The notes below the pieces were generated by a model, which ran no database searches, was not told where the DNA came from, and saw nothing but the letters and a program-made list of their open reading frames with translations. This document shows positions 44,481 to 56,819 of a stretch of 64,000 nt of DNA, piece after piece. Source of the stretch: Agrocybe praecox (taxonomy: Eukaryota; Basidiomycota; Agaricomycetes; Agaricales; Agrocybaceae); assembly GCA_964017145.1 (NCBI GenBank), contig OZ024850.1, positions 1,837,618 through 1,901,617 of the forward strand. Direction: 5' to 3'. Position numbers and translations under genes: made by a program. Within the stretch, counting starts at the first letter, position 1, and every line of letters starts with the position of its first letter.

Positions 44481-47400
44481 GGTTTGATGGCCCGGCTTCA
44501 ACATCATTGCAAGAACCATTCATTTTCAATGCATATATGCGCTGATTAGATATCATTACTCCAGCTTAGCTTAGCTTTCTAGTTCAACCCATCCCCGTTG
44601 TCGCGTAAGTATTGGGTACGATGGACATTTCGGGCTGCGCAAACAAAGTGAAGAAAATTCAGGACCGCATATCATTGTAAGTCTATCCACCGATTCCACA
44701 GCGTTGAACGTTTCGCTAAGCTCTTTTTATCCATTGTCAGGGAATACGCGGAGATTTCCATTCTGAACATCTTTGGGAGCACTCAATAGTTCGGTATGAA
44801 AATATAGTCGATGGGAACTCGGATATGTTATACGTTGCAGGCCGTGCTCGTGAGTTTTCATTCTTATTTTTGTACCCTACGTTTTATGCTAATAATGTTT
44901 TCAACTTCGGTAAGAAAGCCGTATGTACCCGCCTACAATGCCGCCATCCCATGTACATAACAGGTTTCAGTATCATTCGGACGCGTACAAAGCTACTCCA
45001 CCATCATACTGACCTAGTAGAAGCAAGCTCTCGTCTGAAGCTGAAGAAGTCCCAATATATATGCGCACTCAACGGGGCGTACTCGGGCGAGTGGGTCTCG
45101 CGAGCAAAGGAACGAACCCCGACGTACTATCGACGATGGACGAAGACCGGTGGTTTTGCATCAAAGAACGGCGAATGTATGCATTGCAACGCATCGGTGG
45201 TGCTGCTTTAAGTTACTGAGTCTTAGTGGGGTCAGGTCAGGAGGGCACAGCACTAGCGGTGGGTTGCTTGGGAGGGGAGATGCGACGTTTCGATCAACCT
45301 CGGACGCAAAATTCAAGTATGGTGAAATCGTTTGCAGTACCCCGACGATGCAAGGCGACCAGGCAATGACATACCCTTTCTTAGGCTTTCGTCGATCCAT
45401 CCTCATACTCGCAGCCTCATGCGCCTTAATGGCTCTCTGTACAACGTCTATCTCCGCGACGGCTTGGGGGTCTATAGCGTTGTTGGAAGGTTGTTATTTC
45501 ACAACGTATGGTGTGCTTTACCTAAAGCTATCGAGAACATATGCTAATCGTTTCGTTGTAATTCTTAGGTTATAATACCTGCTGCTCCTTCTACACGTAA
45601 ACCATTTGCGATAGACGGAGATGAGAAAAAGAACAGAAAAATTGGATCTCGGTGGGGTCCTATTCCGGTATGGTGGTCTCGAAGCTCATCTTAGGCCAGG
45701 AAGGCTGACGGTGCCGGTTTCTTCCATAGGAGTCAGGACGACAGACAGAGCCTGAAATTTGAAAGCTTGCCGTTTATCCGATCGAGAGTCGACTGCGTGC
45801 AAAGTTGGCATCAAGAATTGTGGAGTTCTGGATCTCCTTGAGTGTTGCATCTAGTGCGATTGCGCACGACGTTGACTGAAGTCTTTTGGTGAGTGGTGCA
45901 CTCGTCACACGAGTTCCTTGGGTCGCGTTAAGCTCATGCCTACCTCTACAGATTATGTGAAGGTCCTTTTATATCTTGAATATCTTTCGTTTAGTAAGGC
46001 AGCTAAGACAGCAGTCATGATAGCTCGTGGGGCTCAAAAATTGGTAAGTTCTTTCATTCTGTCCATATCGTTGCTATTACACACAATGTTACCGTCTTTG
46101 AATCTCTGCATCCATATGCTTACTTTATCATCAGATTGGATGCGCTCTTGTTCGAAGGTCGTCTGCGATGGATCTCGGACACGGACAAGTATTCCAGGTG
46201 GCTATGTACATATCCAGCGAAGCGGGTGCGGTGCAAACGGTGCCAAAGACGTAGGAATAACTCAGGACGTTCTTCGAGGGTGAAGCTTGCGACACGCAAA
46301 GAGGATAGGAAGGATGAAAAGCGATAGATGGAGGTGGAGAACAGCTAGTACATGTGATCCGCCATTGGATAGGACTAGTAGGGGTTCAAAGCACGATTGT
46401 AAACTACAACATGGAATATATGGATGGTTTAAGGGTGCGGTTTTCAAGCCAGATTTGGAGTTGGGTGATCAATGTAGCTGATAATATCGGTAGCTGTGTC
46501 GACCGGGGTAGACTCGACATTACTCGATGTATGGGGTAGGTCCAAAAACGAACGCTGTATTCAAGTATATCCTACACAATCTGGGGTCTGGATTCTGCTA
46601 CCTAAACCCTATGTAGATTTTCCCTCGCTTGTACTACTACTAGTTATGCAAACTGTAATTTGTATGAAGAATAAAATGGCTTTTGTCAAGGAGGAAGAAG
46701 AGGACATGATTGGATTGTATGAGGATGATTTTTGAGATGGTTAGTAGTCAGACACATCGAATACATACACCGTAACATGTACCTAAATCTATGGGATGTT
46801 CACGTTCAAGGACCACCTGCAGACTTATTTTGGGTACCTACACGATCGGCGTAAAAGGACATGCATTCAAAGCCTCCAATGTCGAAGGTGCATATATGCA
46901 GATTGTGCTTTCCTCGGCAGTGCCTACACATAGTGATCGGCAGTGATGTTAATGAATCTTGTATGTTCTATACTACACTCGCATACCTCCTCACCCAGGG
47001 CTCTTCCTTCGAACATACGTTCTATGTGTTGCCTGATACAGCTTCGCGAAATATCTTGCCGTATCGAAAGTACTACAACCAGCTATACTTTCATCGTTTC
47101 TGAGACGAGGTGAAGCGAACCATAAGCAGTACGACGACAAAAGGTAACGAGAAGAAGAATGAATGAAAACAAGTTCCACGATCGTACTCGACTTTGACCC
47201 GCCCACGGAACGAAAGCTAGACGATAATGTAGGTACGCACCAAAATAAATGGCCCATCATACATTTGAAGTCGAGATTATGTCGAGATTAGACGAAAAGA
47301 GAGACTCAAAAAGTGTTAGACGGAGGATGATAGAAGCCGGAATTTTCTAGAAACGAGAGAAATACGGTGGAAAATACAGAGAGAGAGGTAGAAAGAAAGC

Positions 47401-47504
47401 AGTTCCATTCGCGTATATTTCAGGTAATGTAACCTGGTAGCAGAAAAAGGAGGTCCCAGTTGAAGACAACTGGAGCCTATAAATCAAGTGGAGAGGGGGA
47501 GTGC
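44481..47504. other. Decayed sequence with exon-like pieces, no named gene
   Basis: A plus-strand piece at about 45950-46260 has an acceptor (ctacag), an open stretch YVKVLLYLEYLSFSKAAKTA, a GTAAGT...CATCAG intron (about 46045-46135) and a second open piece. I do not recognise it. A further plus-strand frame lies at 46354-46539. Everything else is short. Confidence 0.35.
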
Positions 47505-48290
47505 CCGGCCTTAGCGACGCGACGCGTAACGGAAGAAACCGAATAAAGTCGCGTGACCGTTCGGCGTTGAGGCTATCCGTTCCGTTTTCCGTGTTCGTTC
47601 TAAATTTCTCCACCTCCTTTCGAAGAAACGGCCTCTCTTCGATGATGTCAGGATTCGATGTTTTTTTGAGGATCAACGATCGTTCTCTTAAATCATAGCC
47701 GCTGGCGAGTCCATGTCTTTTCTTATACGTGTCGATTATCTCTGCTGGTTTTGTATCATCTCTAAAACGCCGTATTTGATCTTGGATTCCGGGTACTCAA
47801 TCAGGTGAGCTCTTCTCGTCTCCATATTTAACAACTTCATAAAGATGTCTTCTACTTACACCCAATCCCCATCATCTCAGAGAGGCCTCCCCATCTCAGC
47901 CCCCTCCATTGGGCACTTCAAAGTTCCGACAATGCTGCCATCCTGCAATTGCGAAGCTCGACGGTGGATGGCTCATTGTATACCGTGTTTTCTCGACCAG
48001 TACGTCTCTTTTGTCTGATATGCTATTGTGCTTCCATGCTCACATTTACCTCTTTCTAGACTCCCCTCCTCACTTCGATGAACGGGATAGCGTTAATTGA
48101 TGCGGTGTGTATGGCTCCCTTAAAGCTAGGCCACGAGTAGTTGGCCTGGATATCTTGTAAGAAACGTGTTATTCCGTCTTTCCGTCTTTGAACTTTGCTC
48201 TAAATTTCTGCACTCACACTTGCACTTTTCTTCTTCCTTTCAAAGCAAATGTCTCGCTCGGATGATGCCAGGATCGTCGCTTTTTCAAGG
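47505..48290 (+). repeat. Duplicated module, copies 2 and 3
   Basis: Copy 2 (47505-48100) parallels 43985-44480, including the gaccagtacgt...ctagactcc intron-like unit. A shorter third copy at about 48165-48290 repeats ctctaaatttctgcactc and gatgatgccaggat-like blocks. Divergence between copies is clear but modest. Confidence 0.5.
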
Positions 48291-49345
48291 ATCAACAGAG
48301 CTCGGTATGCGTCGCTCTCTGATATTGGCGGGAATGCTTCTGATTCTTCTGTTCCTCCGAGTGCAACAAGGGCGTCTCGAGATTTATCGTAAGCCATAAT
48401 TTGGGTACGAAACTTCAAAATTCCATGTCGCAATCTTTGCAGCTGCTCGCGTACAGGCGTTTGTAGATTGTCCACTCTTGCTTTTGTCGGCTCGCAGGAC
48501 AGACAATGCCTTGGTCGGAGCACGCACCAGACGAATGCTGTCAAAAAGCAGAACTTTTCGCAGCTTTAGCTCAGCATCGGCCAGATCAACCAGCTTCCAC
48601 TGCACTCGCTGCTCTGGCGTAAAGGACGAAGGTAGCAGAACACACCACGTCTCGTGTTCATCGACCGAACCAGACTCAGTGGCAGGAATGTCACCGTCCG
48701 AAATACCGCCGAGAATTCACGCTCAAGCTGCTTTTACTTGGCCAGAGTACGTACTAGTTTTTGTCGCAGTTTCACACGTTCTGTGGGACTCATCGCGGGG
48801 TCGCTTTTTATGGTCAATACAAGCTCAAATCTATACGTGCCATGGGTGAGTCTGGTCAATATTCATATCAGGAAACATAAATCACTGGAAGCGCGCCTTC
48901 TTTTCGTCGACTGCCAAAAAAACACCCGAATGGGGCTTACTGGTAGCCTTAAACTGCTTGATCAAGTCCTCGTAGATCTTCGCCTGGGAAGGCACTAAGT
49001 TTACTAATACGTCAGCGTGTTGTACATGACTTGAAATTCAGATAGACATACGTAGTCGGTAAACACATTCAATCCGATTGTCATCGTTTAGGATGCGTAA
49101 TTTACGATCTCTTTTCTGCCACTCAGCGAGTTTGCGGTGGAAAAGCACTGATGGTACGAGGTGATTGGCACGCTTTCGCTTGAACTGCTCCTTTGCCTAC
49201 ATTAGCGCAGCGTAAAGAGATTGGGCTACCGCATACGAGGTTGTTAATTGCAATAATGAAATTAAGTTTGGCGCCAGCATACCCATATTCACTACTTTCT
49301 TCAAGTTAGCGTACGTTTGCGTCGCAGCATGTGACACAATCAGCG
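48250..49345 (-). pseudogene. Unrecognised decayed gene
   Basis: On the minus strand, coding-like blocks appear in order but in different frames: LKKVVNMGMLAPNLISLLQL, AKEQFKRKRANHLVPSVLFH, KLAEWQKRDRKLRILNDDN, AKIYEDLIKQFKATSKPHSG, FLAVDEKKARFQ, and a Leu/Arg-rich helical end (EQLQRLRHGILKFRTQIM). Stops (for example after ARFQ and SLYAALM) and frame changes separate them. Composition suggests a nuclear or cytosolic helical protein. I cannot name the family. Confidence 0.4.
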
Positions 49346-50185
49346 GTACGCGTTTAGATTGGTTTACATGTAATAAACGAATTTAAGCTTAAATTTTAAC
49401 TCACCAACCAAGTAGCACATGACTGTCCAGAAAGGTATATTAAACCTCTTTCTCAAACTTGTAGACATCAGTTTGAACCCAACTCGAAATATTTCATTCC
49501 TTTCCATAACTATTGATCCCAACTTGAAATACCGTGTTAACATCAAGATTTGAAGACATATGGGGAAACACAATATGAATGTGCGTAATATATGTTCTTC
49601 CCACGTAGAAGTCCCATCTAATCACAATGGTAATGAATTGCAGACCAAGCGGCTTGCCGCAGCACTTAAGTGTTCTCAAGGTCATGTCGAGGAAATCAAG
49701 GTAAGCAATCAGATTGTCTCCAAAATCAGCTATTACAGACCTGATGCCCACCCTTTAGGCCGAGATTCGTTATTTGAGCGCCACACATCTCGATATACTC
49801 AAGGTTACAACGGAACAACCTGAAAAAATGTCTATAATCAAGGATGCGGTAAGATAATAAATAGACTCCTGTGTGTTCTCTCTGACTCAAAAACAAAAAA
49901 AAAATAGTTACGAATAGAAATGCCCGAATTATTTGGTGGTCACTCCTCAGGTGCTAAGAAACGCCTTTCCAGCGCGCTTGCATATATCGCAGTATACCAT
50001 GGCGATCGTCGAAAAATACAACGGGTGCGATCCAATCAATTACTCAGAGAATTATGTCCGCTAATGTGTTTAATTAGAACAAAATTCGCATTCAAGATTG
50101 CCATCAATCTTCCCAGTCACTTCCCACCAGGTTACCCGATGCCGTCCACGGAACTCATTGCCCAAACCCGCTACCAGTACTTCCG
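49346..50185. other. No gene seen
   Basis: AT-rich. Exon-like pieces are suspected near 49680-49760 and 49919-50000 but could not be joined. Confidence 0.35.
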
Positions 50186-50446
50186 CATGCCGCCCCCGAT
50201 GCACATAACCCCGGCGTCAGCATTGACGGCAGCATACGTCAATTCCTGTTGTCTTGCCAGCCTTCGCTCATCCATCTTTCGCCGGTTTTCGCTGAGGTGG
50301 GATGCACAAGTTACAAATATCTGGTTTGGCTGTCTTCTCTATCGGATGAGAAGAGATTCCCAATGCTGAAGAAGATTTTCGGTACGAGAGGCGTTACGCA
50401 GATGGATATGAGGGTTTTGGAAGACAGTTTGAATCAGTGTCTTTAG
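50186..50446 (+). pseudogene. C-terminal exon-like fragment, unrecognised
   Basis: An open frame ending at 50446 contains NPGVSIDGSIRQFLL, FAEVGCTSYKYLVWLSSLSD and MLKKIFGTRGVTQMDMRVLE. It reads like a folded protein end rather than random sequence, but no start or upstream exon can be fixed. Confidence 0.25.
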
Positions 50447-51235
50447 TATAATCACATTACAGGACTCGCAAATTTTATTAGCACATTTTTTGAATTTTTT
50501 GATTTACAAGGATTATAATCATAACCGAGAGTAGACTCTGATTTTTGACACAAACATGGTTCAGCCTGAGCATGTCGTATACATGAAAACCAATCTTATA
50601 TTTGTAATAAGGTACGAATGAGATTGATTATTTTCGGCACATTCATTATTGCCTACTAACTACTAGACTACTGGCATTTCATGTATGTACGACTATCGAT
50701 GATGTCCATCGTTGAAAAATAAATTCCATCGGATAAGTGAGCTCCCAACGCCTACCTTCCTAGCTCGCGACATAGGAATACCTTGATATGTCCAATCCTA
50801 GCTTCCGAGGTTAGGCATATCTATTCTATCTACAAGCTGTATCTAGCCAATTTGATAATTCTACCTGTTTTCAATTATTTCTAACACGGTTCCGTGATGA
50901 TGAATAAACGATTGCATTTTGTACTATACAATCTATGGCTCCACATTGTACGCTAATAGAACAATAAAATACAGTAGATTATTCAACCCATCCTCCTCAC
51001 CCTTGTTCATGTCGTCAGAATCCATGTACGTCAAGTTTCAACACCGCTTGTCATACGAGTTCCTAATTCTCCTCCGATAAACAACTCGCCGAAGTGATCC
51101 AGCCACAAGTTTTTGCTCCCCAGTGTATGGGTGACAATTGGATGTTGTGGTGTCCCTGCTTCGTTCGTTGTGGATACGACAGACACCCCTAGAAGCACGG
51201 ATCATATGGGGATGTGATGGATTCGACGCACCTAA
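50447..51235. other. No gene seen
   Basis: AT-rich intergenic sequence up to the inverted-repeat element. Confidence 0.45.
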
Positions 51236-52091
51236 TACTGTCAGATATATGCATACATCTTGGGTAGTTGCCAGTTTTAGGTGATGCATCCACAGCGGTA
51301 GTTACCCAACTCCTCAATACCATGTATCAGAGTGACTGACAGTGACTATGGAGGTGAAGTCATGTGAAAAGCATGTGATATACATGTGATATGCATGTGA
51401 TATGCATGTGATATGCATGTGATATGCATGTGATCCATATGTCATGTGATATGTCATGTGATGCACAGCCACCAAACCTATTTTTATTACAGTGTTCTAA
51501 AAATAGACCTGTTTGATCCATCACATTTGTCAAATGTTCTAAAAATAGATCGATATTCTAAATTTAGACTATATTCTAAAAATAGAACGATCTTATTTGG
51601 CAAATTCGTCAAGTATTCTAAAAATAGACCAAGTCTATAAATATAGTAAATCTAAAAATAGATTTGATCTTATTTGGTCATATATTGGTCTCATCTATCA
51701 TGCATCAAGGGGACTTTATCTCAAAATCTCAAAGTCCAAAGTCCTCTTGCCTTATTGTGTTGTTAGGATGTGACATCACTCAAAAGGCTTGTTTGTTTTG
51801 TATCCTGCCTGCCCCTGCCTGCTGACATCATTATTTATTATTTGTTTGTATTTGAGGCCATATAAAAATATGAGTAGAGCCCAAACATGTAAATAGAGGC
51901 AAGCAAAAAGTCATGTGCATCAGATTTGATGCCATCAATAACAGACACATGACTATAGTCACATATAGTCACAGACGGCCAGTCGGATGGCTTGATACAT
52001 ACAATTAGGGAGTTGGGTAGTTACCGCTGTGGATGCATCACCTAAAACTGGCAACTACCCATGGTTGATACATATATTTGACAGTACAGGC
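51236..52091. mobile_element. Inverted-repeat (MITE-like) element with internal microsatellites
   Basis: A 52-bp core repeat, gggtagttgccag...cccaactcc at 51262-51313, returns inverted at 52009-52060 with about two mismatches. Weaker inverted similarity (tactgtcagatatatg against catatatttgacagta) extends outward to about 51236 and 52091. Inside are ~6 units of the 12-mer gatatgcatgtg (51371-51440) and ~6 units of a ttctaaaaatagac motif (51494-51665). No coding frame and no clear target duplication. Confidence 0.72.
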
Positions 52092-53432
52092 TGTTCGACG
52101 AATGGTCGCTCCGCCGTTGTAAGAGGGCTTTCAGCGAAGCAACATGAGTATGGTGAGGCTTCTCATAGCCAAAATGCTTACCTTAATATCCCAAAGCCCT
52201 TGCACACTCCACGCCTGCTTGTTCAACTTGCTGCGTTATATCAGACTGGCAAAGAAAATACAAGGTCATCATTATCATCATTTTACGGAAGTTTGATAAA
52301 GCGTACCCGCTTCTTTGACTGGGTGACGATCACCTTCTCAACCATTACCTACGCCATCGAGAGGGTAATCTTGAGTTCGAGCAGTGGGGTTTCCCTGTAG
52401 TGGAATTCGGCGGTCGCCGGCGTATGGTCAACTCCTAACGAGTCAATCATGCGTCGACTGAGAGAGAGAGAGAGAGCCAGGGTGAAAAAGCTGTCACGTT
52501 GCGTCAAACCAAAAGAGGTGCGATGAAAGGTACCGGTAAGTTTTCAATGCATGAAAAATGATCATCAAATGCTTACATTTTGTTGTAGACGTCAACAGCG
52601 GTATTGAAATCGAAACAAAGCTGTCAAATGCAGAGGAGCACTGAGGCAGCAATGAGCGGATGTACGACGATATTGGGCCATCATGAAAAGTGTTGAAAAG
52701 TGTTGATGGTGGGGGGAAAAGGAAGGAAAGCCGCCAACGAAGTTTTGCACAATTGTTGCTGATCAATAATGCCACGTGAGCGGAGTTGGCTTGCTGTGTT
52801 AATAATAACAGTAAGGTTCCTCTCTCCGACAAATCCCATACATGGAAATAGAATTGTTGACCGTTTGTTTGGTTCTTGTTTGTCTTCGCCTTCACGTTAC
52901 CTCCCAAAACCCACAATTCGAAAATGTTGACCGTTTGCTTACATCTGCTTGACTATGGCCTTGACCCGCTGAAAGTGGTATTCTGCCTGGTGGCTCCTAC
53001 CATCACTGCCATTTCTGGCGTTCACTAGGAACACCACCACCACAGGGCAACAAGAACCGCAGCAACATTACAAGCACAGCATGATAACACACCCGCTAGC
53101 AGAAATTCTTTATCATCTCCACCTCCCGTGAAAGGGCCGTCAACGCTGCTGCTTTCTGAGTAGCTGGCGTTTTCCACTCTGAACGGAGCTGCTCGGCGCT
53201 CAGCGAGCAGCATCAACAGCTTGAGGCGTTTATGCTACAAACAAACATTAGCAAGGCCTACGAGGTTGCTAGGAGGACCTCCTCTCTAGAGCAATGCATT
53301 GCAGCCTTCTCGAGGCTTGTGGCGAAGCTGAGACGTACATCATCAACAAGGTAAGTGTACAACAGGTGATGATAGACGACAGTTACTGACCCATTTCAAC
53401 GCAGAACGCATCATGACAAGATCCTTTCGAGC
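52092..53432. other. No intact gene; shared segment and simple sequence
   Basis: 52530-52590 repeats the ggtaagttttca...aaatgcttacattttg segment of 22860-22920. A short GA tract lies at about 52460-52475. The part after 53220 may hold more of the Lon relic (a TYIINK-like reading before a gtaagt donor), but it is too decayed to place. Confidence 0.4.
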
Positions 53433-53812
53433 CGCTCTCGTTTAGAGAGCGAGCGGTGGGGTTGAAGATGCCCGAGGAAGGTTTTTGATGGGGGGCTGGC
53501 GAAGCTCCAGGGTTTGGAGTCAGCTGCGAGTGAGGTGAATGTTACAAGGAATCATTTGGGTTGGTTGACTCAGGTTCGTCTCTCATTCTTTCGTTTTTAT
53601 TTCTACGAGCATCTTACCATCATCTTCGGAACATCATAGATACCCTGGGGCCGCCATACACCAGAGAACTACTCCCTCCCACACAAGCTGTGCTCGACAA
53701 GGATCGCTATGGCCTAGCGGGCGTGAAATCACGTATCCTCGAGTTCCTTGCTGTCGGCAAGCTACGCGCAACACAAACCCAACAACGAGAAGAAGAACCC
53801 AACGAAACTTAG
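53433..53812 (+). pseudogene. Lon protease (PIM1-type) fragment
   Basis: Recognisable blocks of the mitochondrial Lon N-terminal/linker region: [33 protein letters not shown] and WLTQ. An intron follows at 53574-53639 (GTTCGT...CATAG), then IPWGRHTPENYSLPH and, after a frame change, AVLDKDRYGLAGVKSRILEF and LAVGKLRA. In working Lon the next residues are the ATP-binding Walker A loop; here the frame runs into unrelated Gln/Glu-rich sequence and a stop at 53812. The ATPase and Ser-Lys protease domains are missing. Kept intron means a DNA-level fragment. Assignment is from recalled motifs and is strong. Confidence 0.8.
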
Positions 53813-53989
53813 TGAAAACCCGTTCAATTATAACAGGATAACCACTTCCGTCCCAAAACAATTAGAGGCAGATGCAGCAGCATCCCGCACGGCCAACGCC
53901 ATCTTCAGTTCCGTCTGCCCGCTCATCGAGAACCCTCTCTTGATGGAGCTCATATTCGTCATATTCTTGCTCTCTCCCCTCCTCAGCTG

Positions 53990-56162
53990 GGAGTGGAAAG
54001 AGGAAGGGAAGGGGGTCGGTCGCTCAGCATAATCAACATCAGCAGCAGCAGCTGGCACCGCCTTCGCCGCTGGCCCCACCGTCTTTATCTATCAATACGA
54101 CAACCTCGATGAGCCCTCGAGTTGGTATGGGTATCCTAGGCGCTAATGGGATGATGGGCGCTAGTAGCACAGCCACGCATGCCAGCAATCAGCAGCAGCA
54201 ACAGCAATTTGTAGAGGTGGATAATAACGAGAAACCACGGATGGAGACGTATGTCCAGATATCGAAGGATGTTATACCGAGCGATGAGACGAGGATGAAG
54301 TTGAGGAGACAAGCGCAGAACTGGAGGGGCATTACCGCTCTTCCTTTGGATCCAAGCACATCAACATCATCAACATCGTCGCCTAACCCTACAAACGCCC
54401 AACAGCAACAGCAACACCCAATAATAATCAAACAAATCCCACCATACGCAGCGTACAACCCCCTCCTTGCACACCACATCAACCCGTCTGTGCTCCCGCC
54501 GACGTACAGTGTGCACACCACATCGCCTATCGCACAACACAACCTCATCACGCCCTTCGTGTCCTCCATCACCCCGTCCGCCGAGTACATCCTTGATCCG
54601 CTCAATGTGTACGCGCACCTGGGGATGCCGAAGCCATATGTCCATCTGCCAATGTCAACTTCAACTTCGAACTCATATTTCAACCCTAACCCGCATCATC
54701 AGGAAATGGCACAAACCTATCCATACCCAACTCCAACAACACCATTCGCGCCTTCCTCCACCGACCCGCTCTTCCGAACCACCACGATGCACGACCATCA
54801 TCCGCTATTCATGAATATAGACTCTCCTACGCCTACGCTCCCCATGCGCCCGAAACGCACCGAAACAAAACCGACAAATACAAATGCAAACAGCCCCCGC
54901 GAACTCCAACAGCTCCGCAACCAGATAAACAACATCCTGCACGCGCTCTCATCCACATTCACAGCGTGTGCGTGTGGTGCGCGCACGAGGAACTGCGCGT
55001 TGACGCAGATGGCTGCATTTGTTGATAGGCTGGAAGGTGTAGCTACGACGACGGATATGCCTACGCATGTGATGGATATGGACGAGGAGAGGACGCCGCC
55101 GAAGATCAAGATGCGGAAGCTGTGGATGTATGGGCATGGGCAGGTAGAGGCGCTTGGGTTTGGGGTGGTGAGGATGCTGGTGCTTCTGGTGTGGGTAGTT
55201 CGGGTGAAGGTACTGGACATGGATATCCAGCTCCTGCACGTGTCAGGCTGGGTATTCCGTTCGAGGAAGGTCCTGGTCTTGCTGCTGCTGCTCTGGGTGA
55301 GTTTGTTTGTTCTTTTCTTTTCTTTTCTTTTTTCTTCCAAAAAATCGTTTTTCTCATTTACTATCCTCTCCTCTCCTAGTAGGCTCCTCAACCTCAATGT
55401 CTGCGGCACCGACGACACCGACGACGACGAGCGGAGAGGTAGCCTCACCTGCTGCTGCTGTTGGTCCGTCACCTTTGGTGGTTCCTAGCTCCGGACCTGC
55501 AGAACGAACATTGTATTCTCAATCTCAATCCCATCCTCTAGAACAAGAACAAGAGCGAGTTGTTTGAACGGTTGTGCCAGCACCAGCACTGGCAACAATG
55601 AGCGAGACGATATCGTCTCCGAGAACGACCTCACCGGTATCAGGACCAGCGCTGACATCATCATCATCAGTAGGCCACGAGGACCGCATCATCATCGTCA
55701 CCGACTATACCATCGCCTATGCCGCCAGCAGTCACACCAGCACCGTCAACGATACCGACACCGACAACCACACCATCATTGTCAACGACAGCCATACCGA
55801 CGACTACCCCCTCTCCACACTTAGCATTCGAGAACCTCTCGATACCCTTACCCGCGTTGGGTCTAGGAGCGGAAGCGAATTCGAAGGAAGAAGGCGTGGT
55901 CCCACCCTTCTCGCCAACACCGCCGTCATCATCATCAACTTCCAACGTGACTTCCTCAGCAACATTCGCCACCACCACCTTCCTCATCAACAAACTCAAG
56001 CACAACCCAAGGGGCTCGACGATGCAGATCACAAGGGAGATGAACCCGGCTAAATTCTCTTGTAAATCGCAGGGTGTAAATGCCGCCACAAAAGCAGTAA
56101 GCACAGTCAACTCTCAGTTGATTTGTTGTGTTCAACTAATGATTCATATTAGACAAAAGTGA
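53990..56162 (+). pseudogene. Disrupted low-complexity (Gln/Ser/Thr/Pro-rich) gene
   Basis: An open stretch from before 54109 encodes poly-Gln, then METYVQISKDVIPSDETRMK, RRQAQNWRG, and LQQLRNQINNILHALSS with CACGARTRNCAL. At about 55090 the sensible reading moves by one frame to an acidic EDAAEDQDAEAVDVWAW piece, with an intron at about 55295-55380 (GTGAGT...CCTAG). A Ser/Thr/Pro-rich part then follows in shifting frames to about 56060. This looks like a regulatory-type protein with frameshifts. The long uninterrupted frame to 55488 in the original phase becomes Leu/Phe-rich nonsense after the shift point. I cannot name the family. Confidence 0.4.
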
Positions 56163-56819
56163 CGACACCTGGCGTTAAATCCGGTCACAGGAAAACATCA
56201 AGACTTGGCTCTAGCATCCATATCCTATCCCGTGAGGATTATCCGGAGGTATGTCTGTTATCCACATTCTTAGAAAGGCGGGCTGTAATCAACACACATT
56301 TATTATAGCCTGAACCTCCGCAAAGGCGCTCGACCTGACCAACTAAGCGCACAGTGAAGTAAACCCCACATTCGGCACTTGTATCCAATGCTTTTTGTTT
56401 TCCCCCTTGTTGTACTACGAATGTGCCAAATTTGTAATCATGAATTGTGACATATGAGCTACAGGCATTGTGCTGCTGTTTGCCCAGCCTCATACACTGT
56501 ATCAGAGATAGTAGAATGAACGGTTTCTTGAGCACAATATAATCAAGTCCCAAAGTATCACAAGAACGTGTCTAGAAAACGCTCGCATGAACGGGGCTAC
56601 ACACAAGATGTTTTACTGCTCACGGCAGTCTTTAATCTTGCTTCTAAATCTGGAAATTGAACTGTTTTTTTTTGACGGATTTTGGAAGGATTTCAAAATA
56701 CATTACATTTTCCGGTACGAGAGACAACACAATGTGATACGTGATAACAGCTTATAATCCAGTCTTTTCTACCCGCAGTGTTCAAGGAATCAAGATGATA
56801 AGAGCGAATGAATGATGCG
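56163..56819. other. No gene seen
   Basis: Only short frames. Several T8-T9 runs lead into the satellite. Confidence 0.45.

Noticed and set aside
45150..45575. Plus-strand 141-codon frame
   Set aside because: No recognisable motif, and it overlaps other frames in a region of duplicated decayed sequence.
38000..50500. Search for a pheromone-precursor gene (short frame ending in a CaaX motif) near the STE3 relic
   Set aside because: No short frame with a convincing CaaX end and processing site was recognised by eye. A systematic scan would be needed to exclude one.
51371..51440. Regular 12-bp repeats, considered as a CRISPR-like array
   Set aside because: Units are contiguous with no unique spacers and the sequence is eukaryotic. 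It is a microsatellite inside the inverted-repeat element.
54949..55472. Minus-strand frames over the poly-Gln/poly-Leu region
   Set aside because: Overlapping frames on the opposite strand of a low-complexity gene. The plus-strand reading has the better exon and intron structure.
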